Numbered from the stretch's first letter, positions 32,390 to 44,989 are shown. The stretch: 64,000 nt of DNA from Artemia franciscana (GCF_032884065.1 NC_088867.1:22264281-22328280), one strand, 5' to 3'. Made by a program: numbers and translations. Notes: a model not told the origin generated them from the sequence alone.

Positions 32390-33665
32390 AAGCTGAACTT
32401 CCAATTTCTGGATACATACACGCCGACGGATTTAACTCTTATACTCTCGAAAGGAGAGGAGGCGTGAAGCTTGGGTTGCCTTAATGCTCAAAATGCTCAG
32501 AGCTCGTTTTGTTAATTCCCAGTCGAATTCCATAATCATTGCTGTATATGCCCCAATGAATGAGGCTGATGATTCCATGAAAATGTATTCTATTGTTCAT
32601 AAAATGATCTAATCAACTCAGTTTAATTGACCTCTATGCCAACCTTGACCTAACTGGTGGTAGAGGTTCCCGTACCGCGATACATATAAAGATACATAGA
32701 CTTCACCTGACAGGACATCACGGAATCAGATTTATTTTTTCGTAGGGCTGATTCTTACTCTGCTTACCAACTAGTGAATAATAGTTTAATATTAAAACTA
32801 AAGATTGCCTCCAAGTCTGAAAGACTATGAATGCGTTTGACATTCAGAAGTTCCGTGGTAAACAAGTACAGCAAACATACTATGTTGCCCTTTCTAACAA
32901 ATTTGCAAGTCAAGCAGATGATGAAACATTTATCTCAGTTGATGAGAAGTAATGCAAAGTGGGGGGTTCTGTAAGCAGAGGCGCTGAAGAGTTAATTTGT
33001 AGCACAAAAAAGAAGAGTGAACAGTGGATTAGTAAACAGTGGATTAGAGATGTCTCCAGGAAACTCATATAAGACAGGAAAGAAATTGAGATCCAGCTAG
33101 AATTTCACCCTCCATATACAGATCACTTTAAGGCCCAGGATAAACAAACCCACGAAGCACTAGAGTGGTCCGCAGGAAATGACATACCCTGCTTTTTGGA
33201 GACAAATCCAACCGAAGCTGGGACACCTGCCAGCAAAGGTGATAATAGAACAGTGTATCAAAAAACAAAGGAGGTCGTTGGTGACCTTAGAAGACATATT
33301 TGTGCTGCCGAAAGCAAAGCGGGTGAACAACTTACATGGAAAGAAGAAAATTATTAACAGATGGAGGGAACACCTTAACAAAATACTATTTTTCCTACCC
33401 CTGTTAGTCATACACAGCCTCCGCTTGGATTGACACTATTTGACCTAGATATCAATGCCAAACCCCTTTAAATGCTGGAGACCAAAATCCCAACAAAAAC
33501 TAAAAATTAAAAGTTGCCAGAGGTGCCAGCCTACAGCCTGAATATTGAATTATGGTGCCACAGTAATAATGAAATCTCTACACGAAATCTTGAATCAGAT
33601 GTGGGAAACTTAGTGCCCCGAGTGAAAGGAAAAAAGAAATAATCGTAGGACTTTCGAACAATTTG
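32390..33665 (+). pseudogene. RTE-like LINE: endonuclease and linker, decayed
   Basis: Broken plus-strand frames give pieces of the 5' half of an RTE-type polyprotein. In order: ELPISGYIHADGFNSYTLER and RRGGVKLGLP (endonuclease); MLRARFVNSQSNSIIIAVYAP with NEADDSM (endonuclease core, about 32500-32600); the linker FDIQKFRGKQVQQTYYVAL (32835-); and the KTKEVVGDLRRHICAAESKA region (33265-33330). The end resembles the RT entry: LHEILNQMWET, then VPRVKGKKEIIVGLSNN. It needs many stops and shifts removed. It ends abruptly at ~33665 where a GGAGCGACTCG repeat begins. The RT catalytic core is absent. Confidence 0.65.
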
Positions 33666-34440
33666 TTGTAACAAACTGTAAGCAAGGAGCGACTCGTCCC
33701 AATAGAAATCGAAGCTTAAAAACAATACTTCATATATATAAAGCCTATTAAGTTTACCTATTAAGTTTAAGTCTCAAAATTCGCCTGCTTTTCAAAAACA
33801 TCCTCAAAAAATTCGGTGATCTTAATGAAAATCGTACCACTGGATGTTATACAATTATCCCATTTTCCGGGTTGCAGCGGTAGCTAGCAACCAAGTAAGA
33901 GACGATCACGCCCCATAGTAAAACTGAAATAGTCTACAACTCTTAAACTAGAATCAGAAAAAAAAAACGAAGTACAATATTAGAACCACCTTGTCCGAAA
34001 CCCCTATATAGGAAACTTACCGTCCCTTGGCTTGAACAACAAGGGAAATATATTGGCATGAAAATCAAGAAAAGGGGCTGAGACCATGGTATTTTTCAGA
34101 TACGGCATCTTTTTTCCTGCAGCTAGCTTGGCACCGGAACATCGCACAGAGTCATTTTAAAGGAAATTTCCATATCTAGTGCCTTTTTATTTAAAAAAAA
34201 AAATAGTCTTTAAAATAAAACATTTTTTTACCCAAAACTGTATTTTTCTATAGAACAGTCGACAGTTCGATGAAATATACAGTTTTTTACTGTTTTAAAA
34301 AGAAGAGTTGAGAGAAAGAGTCAAACTTTAGCGTAAAGAGTGGGGCATTGATGAGGAAGCAGCCCCTTTCATATACGAAGCAATTTCTGTTCGTTTTAAG
34401 TTTTAATGTCGCTCCTTACTTTCAGTTGAAAAAATTTGTT
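33665..34440. repeat. GGAGCGAC-family segment, first of a repeat pair
   Basis: It starts AACTGTAAGCAAGGAGCGAC immediately at the LINE break. Blocks follow including GGGTTGCAGCGGTAGCTAGC and AAGAGACGATCACGCCCC (from ~33867), CTTGGCTTGAACAACAAGGG and GGCACCGGAACATCGC. The end has GCGTAAAGAGTGGGGCATTG and TTTTAATGTCGCTCCTTACT. Non-coding. Confidence 0.65.
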
Positions 34441-35035
34441 TTTTTTTTATTTAATTACATAAAGGATCGATTTCGTTCATCATAATCTGGGTTGCGGCGG
34501 TAGCCTGCAACTTAGCAAGAGACGATCACGCCCTATAGTAAAAAATAAAATAGTCCATAACTCCTAAAAATAGAATCAGATAAAGAACTAAGTATGCTAT
34601 TAGAAACGTCTTGTCCAAAAACCCTATACAGGAAACTTACTGTACCTTGGCTTGAACAATAAGGAAATATACTGGCTTGAAAATGAAAAAAATGGCTCCA
34701 AACAGGATATTCTGCATATATGGCATTTGTTTTTCTTCTTCTTCTTTTTCTCAGATAGCGGGGCACTGGAACATCGTAGATAGCTGTTTAATAGCTCATT
34801 TTGATGGAAATTGCAATATCTAGTACCATTTGTAATTAAAAACAAATTAGATTTTAAAATCGAACCATTTCTTTACCAAAAACTCCACTTTACTATACCA
34901 CTGTTGTAGCTTACGTTAACAGATTCATCGGATATCATTGGATTCATCGTGTCATCGAATATACCTGAAACCCAGTAAAGAATTTTACATAAGGGATTAT
35001 TGCAATAAAAAACGAACTCTTGCCAATACTAACTT
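34441..35035. repeat. GGAGCGAC-family segment, second of a repeat pair
   Basis: It repeats the preceding block with about 620-bp spacing: GGGTTGCGGCGGTAGCCTGC, AAGAGACGATCACGCCC, CTTGGCTTGAACAATAAGG and GGGCACTGGAACATCG, all in the same order and direction. Divergence is moderate, so the duplication is older than the 26.5-kb one. The final ~100 bases before the LINE tail are unassigned. Confidence 0.65.
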
Positions 35036-35178
35036 GCATAATAATAATAATAATAATTTATTTATAACCCACAAAGTACATTAAACTGTGGAGTAAACAC
35101 ACAAAAAAAGAAAAAACAAGACAAAAAACATAATAACATAAATAACATAGCACCATAACGACATACAACATAAATAAA
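35036..35178 (-). repeat. LINE 3' UTR and (TTA)n tail
   Basis: On the minus strand, after the ORF2 stop comes ~110 bases of T-rich UTR ending TGTACTTTGTGGGTTATAAA and TAAATTATTATTATTATTAT. Short simple-repeat tails, not poly-A, are typical of the I and CR1 groups. A like tail lies at 31065 and a like UTR at 56283. Confidence 0.7.
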
Positions 35179-37830
35179 TTACCTCCAATCAAAAAATGGC
35201 CAAAGAGGGTAAAAAACACCGACCATTTGCCGAGTTTTAAAACATATATCTTTAGATAAATGTTTCAGTCGCGAGGGCGCATCAACGATGTCAAATTTAG
35301 AGACGACTGTATGATTCCGATACCACCGAGGCAGACGCAGCAAATACTTGCAATACTTAAAATATCCTGAGCGTATTTTCTTTGTATCCTTCTTGCGAAG
35401 GAGGAAAGCAAAACCAGAAAGATAAAAAACAGCAGGGGCACAAAAACTAGAATAAAGACGGCATAGTCGATTTCGGTTATACCGACCACGATTTGGTGAA
35501 ATTTTCGCGTATCCAACCCGCATACTTTTCAGCACGCTGGACGTAATAGCGGAGCAAGTAGACGAAAGTGACGCGGAAAAAGAGAGACCCAACCATTTAA
35601 TACTTGCTGAACATGGTATAGTTGAAGAACGCAAGCAAAGAGGTGATGCTGGTGGAGGACTCCCAAAACACAAAAACTCACATTTGGAGGCATTAACTGA
35701 AAGGCCTACTGTGGATAGTGCGGCTGAAAGCCGGTAGAAGTTGGTAATTAGGCTATTTTTTGTCCGGCTAAGAAGCAGAACATCATCAGCATATGCAACG
35801 TGACTAATGCCTAAATTATCATTGTAAAAAATTGACGGTTGAAGACGTTGGAGACACGAAGCTAAAACACATTTAAAAATGCTCGGGGATAACACGGCAC
35901 CTTGCCTAACGCCTTTTTTAACAGGAATATACTCCCCTACCGTACCATTCCACTTCACCCTAACTGAAGAATTAGCATACCAATACTTAAGCACGGAAAC
36001 AATAGAAAGGTTAACACCCGAGGCTGCTAGAGAAAACAAAGCATTTGAATGAATTACATTATCAAAAGCACTAGATATGTTAACAGTCAAACAATACAGG
36101 GGACTTTTTTGAGCAACAGCTTGTTTCATTAGCCGACCCACAATATGGTGAGCTTGAAAACAGCCCATATCTTTTCTAAAACCAAGCTGGAAGGGTGTAA
36201 AATTGCACTTGGAGTTAATGGCCGGTAGCAATACATATTCAAATAGCTTACTAACAAAACAAGACACAGTGATAGGACGATAATTAGAGCAAGCACTGGG
36301 GTCCTTACCCCTCTTGACTATGGGAGATATACAACCGGACAAAAAACTATCTGGCACAACGGACTGTGCCAAACACATCTGAAACAATAATTGCAAATGC
36401 TTCAGCAGTTCAGGACAATCATAAGCAAAAAACTTGAAGCAAAGACCATCACTATCGAGAGACTCAGACTTATTCACTTGCATAAGAGCTCGGAGTATAA
36501 CACCAGATTCCACCGACAACACTTGAAATTGGTTGATACGAATTGGGAGGATTGAGTTTACAAGCTTTGTAAAATGATTTTGGAGATTAATATTAAACGA
36601 AAGCAAAATATTTTTATAATGAGAAACGAAGTCACATAGCCGAAGAGACGAATTAATTGGAGGTGAACACTTAACACTGTTTATAACACGATCCCAGGAT
36701 TTCTTGTCTCAAGGACCATCCCAGGCATTTAGTCTCGCTCTACGCAGGGAATATTTGTACTCTCGTTTGGTTTTCTGTTTTATTTGATGTACTGAACCAG
36801 AAGAAGGACGATTACAGGCTATCCACATACGGAGCCAGAACTTAGCTTTTTGTTTAGCTATCTTCACTTTAGGATCAACTTTCCAAAAGGGATTGCGAGT
36901 ACCCGTTCGCACGCACTCGGAGGGTACAACTGTTTTAGCGGCAGACTTTAGACAGAACACTATTTGCTGATAATACGAGTTGATATCTATCCGCGTTGAA
37001 GTTGTAGATACAGATGTTTGCAATAAGTGTAAAGGCACTTTAATAGATGATAATAACTGGGACAATGTCAATACATAAAGTGGAACATTGGTATTTTCCC
37101 AAAATAACTTTGAGAACCACTTGGGAGAGTTACGTTGCACAGAGGTCGCCATGGAGCAAGATAGTTGGCACGTGATTGGTAAATGATCGTCGTCGATTTT
37201 AGAGTCTTCCACATGAACTATTGATGAAAGTAGAGTTGAATCTGACACAATTACATGATCAAGGTTGGAAGTAAGACCACCACGATTGTGAATATAAGTA
37301 AATAGAAGATCTTTATCAGCAAGATGGAATCCTCCAGGTAGTGAATCGAGAAAGATTTCAGATCGGTCGGAATTAGATAATAAGTCAGTGTTCATGTCAC
37401 CGGCGAGAACCCATTTGGTATTTTGTTTTGAAAGGTCGCTAAGTAGTGTTCGTAGGCGATTACATGCTTGTGAAAAACTAGACAATGACTGCACAGTCTT
37501 TTTATTACAGGGGAAATAAATGTTTATAAATGCGGTATCACCACATTTTATCGCTAAGATGTTAGCGTCGCTTTGCAATAATATCGGCTGAGTCTTGTGT
37601 CTGAAATAGATGGCCAGACCTCCTGATGGTCTTCCACGGGTTTTTTGGGCGGCTCTCAAGAAGGTATAATGGGTCCGAGAACGCTTTAGGCTATCAACAT
37701 TCACTTTAGAGAGAAGGTGCTCCTGTAGAAACACAATATCATTTTCAAGTAGCTCACTTATCAGTAGATCCTTGTCTTTTGTACCATTAATATTAAGGGA
37801 AACAAAGCTAAACGGAGTTTGAGCATTCAT
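35179..37830 (-). pseudogene. LINE ORF2: AP-endonuclease and reverse transcriptase with one nonsense codon
   Basis: 884 codons, one frame throughout, broken only by TGA at 36709-36711 (after LNAWDGP). The frame stays open in the 34 codons after it, so this is a single point change, probably CGA to TGA. Endonuclease, residues ~8-235: SLNINGTKD, FLQEHLL, AGDMNTDL, SNLDHVIVS and DDDHLPI, covering the usual Asn, Glu, Asp/Asn and Asp-His catalytic positions. RT: ISPIVKRGKDPSACSNYRPI, LGFRKDMGCFQAHHI, motif A LTVNISSAFDN, motif B KKGVRQGAVLSPSIF, and YADD at 35782-35793. In motif A the first Asp, which binds metal, reads Asn (codon at 36079-36081), so even a repaired copy would probably lack activity. 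It then has a C-terminal domain with YFKYCKYLLRLPRW. It nicks target DNA and copies LINE RNA there. Confidence 0.9.
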
Positions 37831-38984
37831 TTATTAGCATTGTTGAGAGCCGATCGGAGAACTTTGCATTTCAGGCTAAAACTTACGTGTTCCATAGTGC
37901 AATTTGCACATTTTGGTGAGCCTTGGCAAGGGTTTTCCTTGGAATTCACATGAGGGCCAGAACATCTGGAACACTTGGGATGTGCTGGTGAGCTGGGACA
38001 AGCTCCAATCAGGTGATCAGTACTTTGACAGCGAAAGCATCGACGCGGAATGGATTGAAAGGGCTTAGCGCGAAAAATTTCATATCCAATACGGATTCCC
38101 GACTCCAGAACCGCATTCAGAGCGGTTTTGTCGACAAACTCGAGGTGAAAAGTACGAGAGTCGCCGATTTGACTAGCACTAATAAGTCCTTCCACTGAGG
38201 CCTCCAAATCAGCTCTTGAATAATTATGGGGTATATCCCGGACCACAGCTAAAGGCTTTTTATCAATCACTCTGGCTCCAACGTTAGGGATGGAGCTAGT
38301 AACAGCTTCAGCAAGCGAGTCGGCTGAGCGCTTATCGCGTACCATCACAACCCAGCTTTTGCTATGCGGCTTAGATTTTAGACTTATGATTCCGTCGTGA
38401 CCATCCAACGTTTCGAGCTTCTTCATGCGAAGGATAGGGTCGCTGAGCTCCGGGGGTGGGTTTCTTACAACGACAGCGTAGGATGGTTTTTTCTTATTTT
38501 GAGTAGGGGCTACAAGCTTAGACTGTCCCTCTGTAACCTTGGACGCAATATCACGCAGCTGTTCAAGGCAAGAATTCACCTTGGCACTGAGGGTACTGAA
38601 GGCATCGACAGGGATCATTGGCACTTCGCTGGGACATTTGATAACAAAGTCCGGAAGCTTTATGTTCTGGGAATCGCACTTTACAAGCGAAGAAATAATG
38701 TCCGAAGCACAGTTTAAAGCAGCATTGGCTCCTACGCGCTTCGATGGGACTTCATTCGGAAAAAGATTAAAAAAAAGCAACTTACGGGTCTCACCAAGAG
38801 AAGAAGACTCGAAGAAATCGGCCAAGTACTCTTTTATCGTATCGGGCGAAACTCCTTTTGCAAGATTTTTCTGTACAAAGCACAGGATAGGATTGTAGAA
38901 AAGTTCATTTTCGCACCAATTGCCAATTCCCATTTTCTCTAGATTGACTATACGATACGAATTTACCTGACAATAAAATGGCAT
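37827..38984 (-). CDS. LINE ORF1, gag-like protein with zinc knuckles
   Basis: 385 residues from ATG (38984-38982) to TGA (37829-37827), intact. A basic and polar N-terminal half is followed by an RRM-like segment typical of such proteins (SWVVMVRDKRS, then PLAVVRDIPHNYSRADL) at about 205-315. The knuckles are CFRCQSTDHLIGAC near 319 (C-x2-C-x4-H-x4-C), CSRCSGPH and CANCTMEHVSFSLKC. ORF1 proteins of this kind bind the LINE RNA and carry it to chromosomal targets. Its stop overlaps the ORF2 start in ATGA, which suggests that ORF2 is made by termination-reinitiation. ORF1 is unbroken although ORF2 is broken. Confidence 0.88.
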   Translation of the reverse strand: MPFYCQVNSYRIVNLEKMGIGNWCENELFYNPILCFVQKNLAKGVSPDTIKEYLADFFESSSLGETRKLLFFNLFPNEVPSKRVGANAALNCASDIISSLVKCDSQNIKLPDFVIKCPSEVPMIPVDAFSTLSAKVNSCLEQLRDIASKVTEGQSKLVAPTQNKKKPSYAVVVRNPPPELSDPILRMKKLETLDGHDGIISLKSKPHSKSWVVMVRDKRSADSLAEAVTSSIPNVGARVIDKKPLAVVRDIPHNYSRADLEASVEGLISASQIGDSRTFHLEFVDKTALNAVLESGIRIGYEIFRAKPFQSIPRRCFRCQSTDHLIGACPSSPAHPKCSRCSGPHVNSKENPCQGSPKCANCTMEHVSFSLKCKVLRSALNNANK

Positions 38985-41190
38985 TTAAAAGCCTTGGAAA
39001 CTAATGTATTGATTTTTTTTTCCAAACGGATAGCATTTTTATTATTATTCCTTAATTCGTGGCGCCAGGTACTTTTAAGTGTTTATTTACAACTAATATT
39101 TTGAAGCCTTACTTTCGGTTTAACTATTAATATTATTTTTTAGAATAATAACTAACTGAACATAGTCCCTCGTTCCTGTCTCTTTTAGCACACAAAATAC
39201 ACCCAAAAATAGCTCAATTTTGGAATCCTATCACAATGATTAACACACTTCCTGTTCAAATCATCATTATTTCATAGCCTTTTCGCCTTACTGTAAGCAG
39301 TGGCGTCGTTTGAGGGGGTAAGAGGGGAGGGGGCAGCTACGCCCCTGACTGTAAGCATGGACGTACACGTGAAATAGGCCTATATATTGTATCAAACTGT
39401 AATAGCGTTTTCTTTTTTTCTCGTGGTTTAATTCAGCTCAAGTAGTGTTGCCAATTAACGAAAATATCGGGAGGGGGTGTCTATTTTTCGAAGCTACGTT
39501 ACATAATTTCTTATCGACGAGGATATCAAAAAATGGTATTTTCCAAGGAAATATTAAAAAAATGTATTTTTAGATATAGGCACCAATATGCGCAAAACTC
39601 CGGTTTATTTTTAGCACTTGTAAAGAGTGCTGATTTTTTGTATACAGTTAATCATGTTTGATAAACAATCATTAAATTATAGGAAACCTTTGTCCCCACC
39701 CATGAATTTTGAAAGCCTCCCCCCCCCTCTTGTAAAATTTCTGCTGGCACCGCAGAAAGGAGCATGTGTTTATGTTTATGAATTTATTCCCGTATAGACA
39801 GAACGATGTTTATACGAGTTTTGGCGAAAGAGATGGTTTGCTGTGTGAAGATTCTTATTCAAGCAGAATAAATTTCATTCGTTTGGAATTCAGTTTGTAT
39901 TTTGAATCCAACGTGAGAAGATGGGTTCTGTCTTTTTCTTTGAATGAAAATGGATATTTGTTGCTTTCGAATTGTTTTCTATTTGGAATAAGGTATTGTT
40001 AATAAGCTTTTTTTGTTTGATTGTACTGCAAGTTTTAGAAAGGCAATTTTTACAGTTTGTGAATGGTGGAAACGTAATATTAACGTGTAACTACATAAAT
40101 GCCAAATAGATATGTGGATAGTAAATTGGTAGAATGATCATTCTGGATGTTAGGACAATGCCGTAGGAGAGGGGTTGTTAATGTATTCGAAATTCCATAA
40201 CTGGTATTCGGAGAAGGTGGGCACACCACCCAATTCCTCTTTTTATGTTCTTTCTTTGCAAATAAACAATGAATGAGTTTTTTCAGCCAATTTGCTTGAA
40301 AGTGCCCCCCCCCCTTCCTGATGGTCCCCTTTATAGCACAAGGAATAAATAAAAACTAAAAAAAAACTTAAACATTCAATTTTTTCGTTCCTATTATCCA
40401 GAATATTTCTGCTAATCAGGCTATGGTGTTTTCTTTTATTTCCGTTCGTTTTTTAAAGTTATTTTAAGTAATATTTTAGTAAATTATGCAGTCAGTCACA
40501 CATATAAATTCCAGACTGAGAAGACAACTGGTTTAATATAGGATCTAGGCCTATCATATGACTAGATTGAAGTAATGGAAAAATAGGCCTATACTAGGCC
40601 TATTAGGATCAAATTTGACCGAAATACAAGCTGTAATGCACAAATAGCTATATTATATAGAGGAGGGGGAGAGGGTATAGTTAGGGACCTCAAAATACTT
40701 TTCCGGGATGCACTTTTTTCTCTAGACCTATTCCTGAAAGATTCAATTCCTTAACCCAACAACTTTCCAAGGTAGCAAGATGTTAATCAGCTAGAATTTT
40801 ACCGGGTTATACATGGGACAATAAAGAAAAAGAGGGAGGGATTTATCTGCAGTTGAATTGATTAGTTTATCTGGAAAGAGCATAAAAAGGAATTTGAATT
40901 GGGGGGGGTGCACTTATCAAGATTTTGCCCCAGGCACAAGAGAAGTCAGAACCGCCACTACGGCAAACACATCCATTGAGTCGTCATCATCCTAGAGGTT
41001 ACTTCAAAGGGTTTTTTTTTTCTTTGCAATAAGGACGGCTTTGTTGACGTCTTTGTTTAAATATCTGCTTTGTATTTTCGTTTTATTAACTGGCTGAAAA
41101 TCATCCTCGTTTAGCATTGCCTTTTTCTTAATTTTTTGTTGTTCTTCGCTTTTGTCGTACAGAGTTCGGTAAATTTTTGATTAGTCTATT
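38985..41190. other. Unassigned AT-rich sequence
   Basis: It may begin with the 5' UTR of the LINE. C- or G-runs lie at 39719-39727 and 40308-40315. A plus-strand open frame at 39766-40002 has no recognisable features. GGGGGCAGCTACGCCCCTGA near 39342 is a fragment of a dispersed repeat type. Confidence 0.45.
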
Positions 41191-42845
41191 AATTTGCGTC
41201 ATCTATCACTCATCAAGAGCTTCCATCTAATTTAGCTGTGGATGGCGAAACTGTAACAGAAACAGAAAATGTTGTAAATGCGTTGGGAACATTTTTGCAG
41301 AGCCTGGCTAAAACCAGTACATTCAGTTGAAAATCATACTAAGAGTTATAAAGATTTCTTCGGTTCGGCTTGCTCTAAGTCAATGGTGCTCGCACCGGTC
41401 CCTCCACCTGAAATTTTTTTGATCACACGAAATCTAAGACTATTAAAAAGTAGTTGTGTATCAATCATGGAACCTCGTAATTGTTTGATAGATTTGTCCA
41501 TCCAAAAGGACACGGACTTCGAACCACAAAAGAAAGCTAGAATAATTCCACTGCATAAAGGAGGTTCTTGGGTTGATCCAGCTAATAGCATTCCTATTTC
41601 CATTACTTGAGTTTTTCAGAAGTTTTTGAAAAAGGTATACAATAGCAGCTATTCCTGTTTCTAGAACGGAAAGGGTTTCTTAATAAATCCTAGTTTAGGT
41701 TTAGACCAAGGCAATACGCTCGTGATGCACTAACAGCCTTGAAATTATGGATAAATAAAGCTTTGGATTTTAGCCTACTACCTGCAGTGAAGAAGTTTCT
41801 AGTATGTACCATTAATTTCTTGTAAAACTGAAGCGTCCAGGGATAAGAGGGGAAGCATGGATTGGTTCAGATCATACCTGGAGGACCGCAAGATTTATTT
41901 TGGAAAAATTCAGGAAGTGTTATACTTGTCAACTCCGATCTCAGGGTTCATCATTAGGACAGTGCTGTTTCTGATCCGTGTTAATGATCTATATCCAGTA
42001 CTGAACCTGGCACACACAAATATTCTCTGCTTTAAACTTAGATGTGATGAAAATTTTCTTCAACTCGAAGAAGACAATAATGAGCTCGTAGCTTTTGTCA
42101 ATGATACTAGGCTCGGTTGCTGCAAAAGAAACATTGAAAAACGGCTTTTTTTTTCAATGTGGAAACATCTTGTGTTTTGTTTTTGTCCCGGGTTGGGATT
42201 GTCCATCTGGAGATGTGTTATCCAAACAACCTGAGGTCTGATTAGTGGACCGGAAAAGTGTTTCTTAAAATACATGCGAGTTTTCTTTGATAAGAACATG
42301 TCACTCCTGCATCACCTCCAAGCAATAGAATTGGGACTAGAATTGGAAAGCAAACATTGCTTTCCTGTATAACGCTCTTATAAAGTCCCATTTACAATAG
42401 TTATGTTGACCTTGCAATTGACCTTCAATTCTCACCTGCAAAACTGAACTCGATTCACAAAAGATGTCTGATAATAATTGGAAGAAATGAAGAGTATTTG
42501 TCACTGGAATGCTTCCTTTAACTGTAATGCCTGACTTTTTTGGTTAAGTTCATAGCCGGCAAGCTAACTGATTCATTTAATACATTATTTCACCTGTCTT
42601 GGACCAGCATAATTTTCATACCCGATCCTCATCAAACTTACATATACCCAAAACCCTGACCGCACGATGAGATTTTGCTCCAAATATAATATGTGCAAAC
42701 GTGTGGAATTCCGTCCCAGAAGAGCTCAGAGATAAGAGCTCCCTTGTGTCGTTTAATAAAACGGTAAACAATTATTTGTTAGATTTACAAATGAATTGTT
42801 GATTAAGGTGTGGTAAATAAATAATTTAAGAATAAACTAAACATA
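41190..42845 (+). pseudogene. CR1/Jockey-like LINE, heavily decayed
   Basis: Pieces of one polyprotein appear in order on the plus strand across many shifts. They are: DGETVTETENVVNALGTFL (pre-RT, 41238-41295); PPPEIFLITRNLRLLKSS; KKARIIPLHKGGSWVDPANS and IPISI (RT entry, 41533-41607); FRPRQYARDALTALKLW (41700-41745); WFRSYLEDRKIYFG (41860-); and FLIRVNDLYPVLN (41968-42008, equivalent to the FLIYVNDL stretch). The end has VWNSVPEELRDKSSLVSFN (about 42698-42760), the usual C-terminal wording. In place of the YADD box I read AFVNDTRL, so the catalytic pair is lost. The element cannot move. Confidence 0.75.
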
Positions 42846-44457
42846 ACAAGGTGAATTTCTAAATACTAGAGTTAGCCTATAGGAAATTTGGAATTAAAAT
42901 TCGTGTGTTAATCTATTTTTTGTTGTTGAGTGGTTTACCCTTTGGGTAGGAGTAGGAAGGACCTTGGTAATTTTTTTTTTTCAAAAATGAGAGGTAAGGT
43001 TGTATCTAAAAGTAGAAGCATGCCCTACATATTGTATGCCCTAAATACTTTACATATTGTGTTTAAAATGTTATTACTGTGGTTTTTGACGTCCAGGATT
43101 GGACTGAGCATTTTGATTATGTGAGGTTCATGTTCTTATTTGTGACTAAACCCATTGAAGTTGAACCCGTGTTATGCAATTTGCTCAAAAACCAAAAAGT
43201 AGAGATTGTGAGTTTGTATTTTATCTGGATTATTTGAATTGTTTCTGCCAATCTTGTTTTACTGTTTTAAGAATTTGCTGATGCTTTTTTTCATAAACTA
43301 TATGAAACGTTCATTTAGCATACAAGGCAAGATATATTTGAAGCGTCTTTTTAATAGTCTATTTCCGCAAGATTCAGCATTTCTTAAAAAAACACGAAAA
43401 TTTCAATTTTTTTTTTTAAGTCACGAGTTCTCTGGAAGCAGGAAAAAAAATAGAGTAAAAGAACAGCAGCTAAAAAGCAGAAAACTAAAAATGGTTGGAA
43501 CTAAAAATATAACACCTAGTGGATAAAGATCCGGACGAAAACCCTTTCAGTATGTAATGTTAATGTCATTTTCACAAACGTGTCAGATACGTCTGGCTCC
43601 TACCTGCTCAATCTATTTCTCCCCTTAATCGCCCACTATTATTTTAGCACAAGTTGTGGTAATTTTTAATTATTCAGAACACACTCAAGTTCTTGATCTG
43701 AACGTGAGACCTGAGAAAATCAGTTTCATTAAACCTGTCTGTGAGTAAAATATTGTCTCCTAACCTAGGTATAATGAAGAAACTTTGGCACTTTTTCCCT
43801 AAATACGTCCTACACCTCCTTTGTTTTCCCCTTGTCCATCCATATATTCTATATTGTAGTAGCGTTTGGCTTCTCTTGGTTCGGCTTCCGCTGGTACATT
43901 TGCTTCCGTTTTCCGGCCCCTACGAGTTCTTCAAAATACTGCTGTTCGTTCGTTGGGTGGCCTACAACACCGGAAGTCAGTCGGGACGTCTACGAGCGAA
44001 AAAGAATACTACCAGCTTCTGGACTACGAATCTTAAACACATTTTTGTTTATTTTTAGGCTACATCATGGTACAAATCTTTCATGTTTCGAAGTTTAGTT
44101 ATTTGATATCCACGATCCACAATTATAACACTCGATCTTCTGGAGAGATTAGTATTCCATTGATTCTTTCGACCCGGTTGACGTTTTCTATGCTTCCTGG
44201 GGGGGGGATTAGAAGTTCAATCATCTAGATCAGACTTCTAAAAATAATACTGATATTTCTTCTTTTTTTTTAAAAGAGAAATAAAAGAAATGCTTTTTAC
44301 TAAGTTAGAATTTTAGTTATTTTTTGCTTGTTTTTTCTCTTTTTTTTGGAGGGGGAGGGGGGGTTAAATAAGTAATTGAGTACCATATTGTGGGCTCTCG
44401 GGGTAAGATTTATCAGTATTTTTGTTTTGTTTTAAGGTTTGTGATGCCAAAACAAAT
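42846..44457. other. Unassigned sequence
   Basis: No gene recognised. Several plus-strand open frames (42930-43124, 43239-43526, 43741-44098) lack domains, and their composition follows the AT content. A G-run lies at 44202-44210. Confidence 0.4.
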
Positions 44458-44651
44458 ATATATATATATATATACTAGCTGTTGGGGTGGCGCTTCGCGC
44501 CACCCCAACACCTAGTTGGTGGGGGCGCTTCGCGCCCCCCCCAAGCCCCCCCGCGCGCGTAAGTCGTTACGCGCCATAATAGTTACGCGCCATTGTAGTT
44601 GTGTCCCTATGTCCCACCTGTGAATATAGATAGATATATATATATATGGTT

Positions 44652-44845
44652 TTAACTACGTAAAACTTGCGAATATACAACATTCTTTGCTGTCCCATTG
44701 TCTTTGCATATAAATAGATTGTCAGGTTTACCGACTCTTGAACATGCAACATATAATGGTCCATGGGAAAACAATCTGTATTCAGATCTATACCTCATGA
44801 TTCTAATGATTGCCCTTGAGCTTTGTTGATGGTGATTGCTAATCG
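44652..44845 (-). pseudogene. Helitron helicase C-terminal remnant, copy 5
   Basis: The same remnant, 30 kb away from copies 1-4, with the same TGA after QSLES and the same one-base frame change before [12 protein letters not shown]. It reads [15 protein letters not shown] at the end. This shows that the defect is a family trait, not a local one. Confidence 0.85.
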
Positions 44846-44989
44846 ACCATTCCCTGTCCCGGTGTCCCGGTCGTCATTTACATCCCCCTGTTTCCTCCGG
44901 TGTCCCCGTTGTAGTTGTGTCCCTGTGTCCCGGTCGTCATTTATATTCCCTCTGTCCCGGTCGTCATTTGTATCCCGGTGTACCGGTCT

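Larger units (their letters stand above)
35036..38984 (-). mobile_element. Nearly full-length two-ORF LINE (Jockey/CR1/I group)
   Basis: A minus-strand element with a zinc-knuckle ORF1 (38984-37827), an endonuclease-RT ORF2 (37830-35179) broken by one TGA, a short A/T-rich 3' UTR, and a (TTA)n tail at 35036-35060. The two ORFs overlap in ATGA. Domain content and order match the Jockey, CR1 and I groups; I cannot decide among them without a tree. A 5' UTR, if any, lies right of 38984 and its limit is not seen. Confidence 0.85.
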
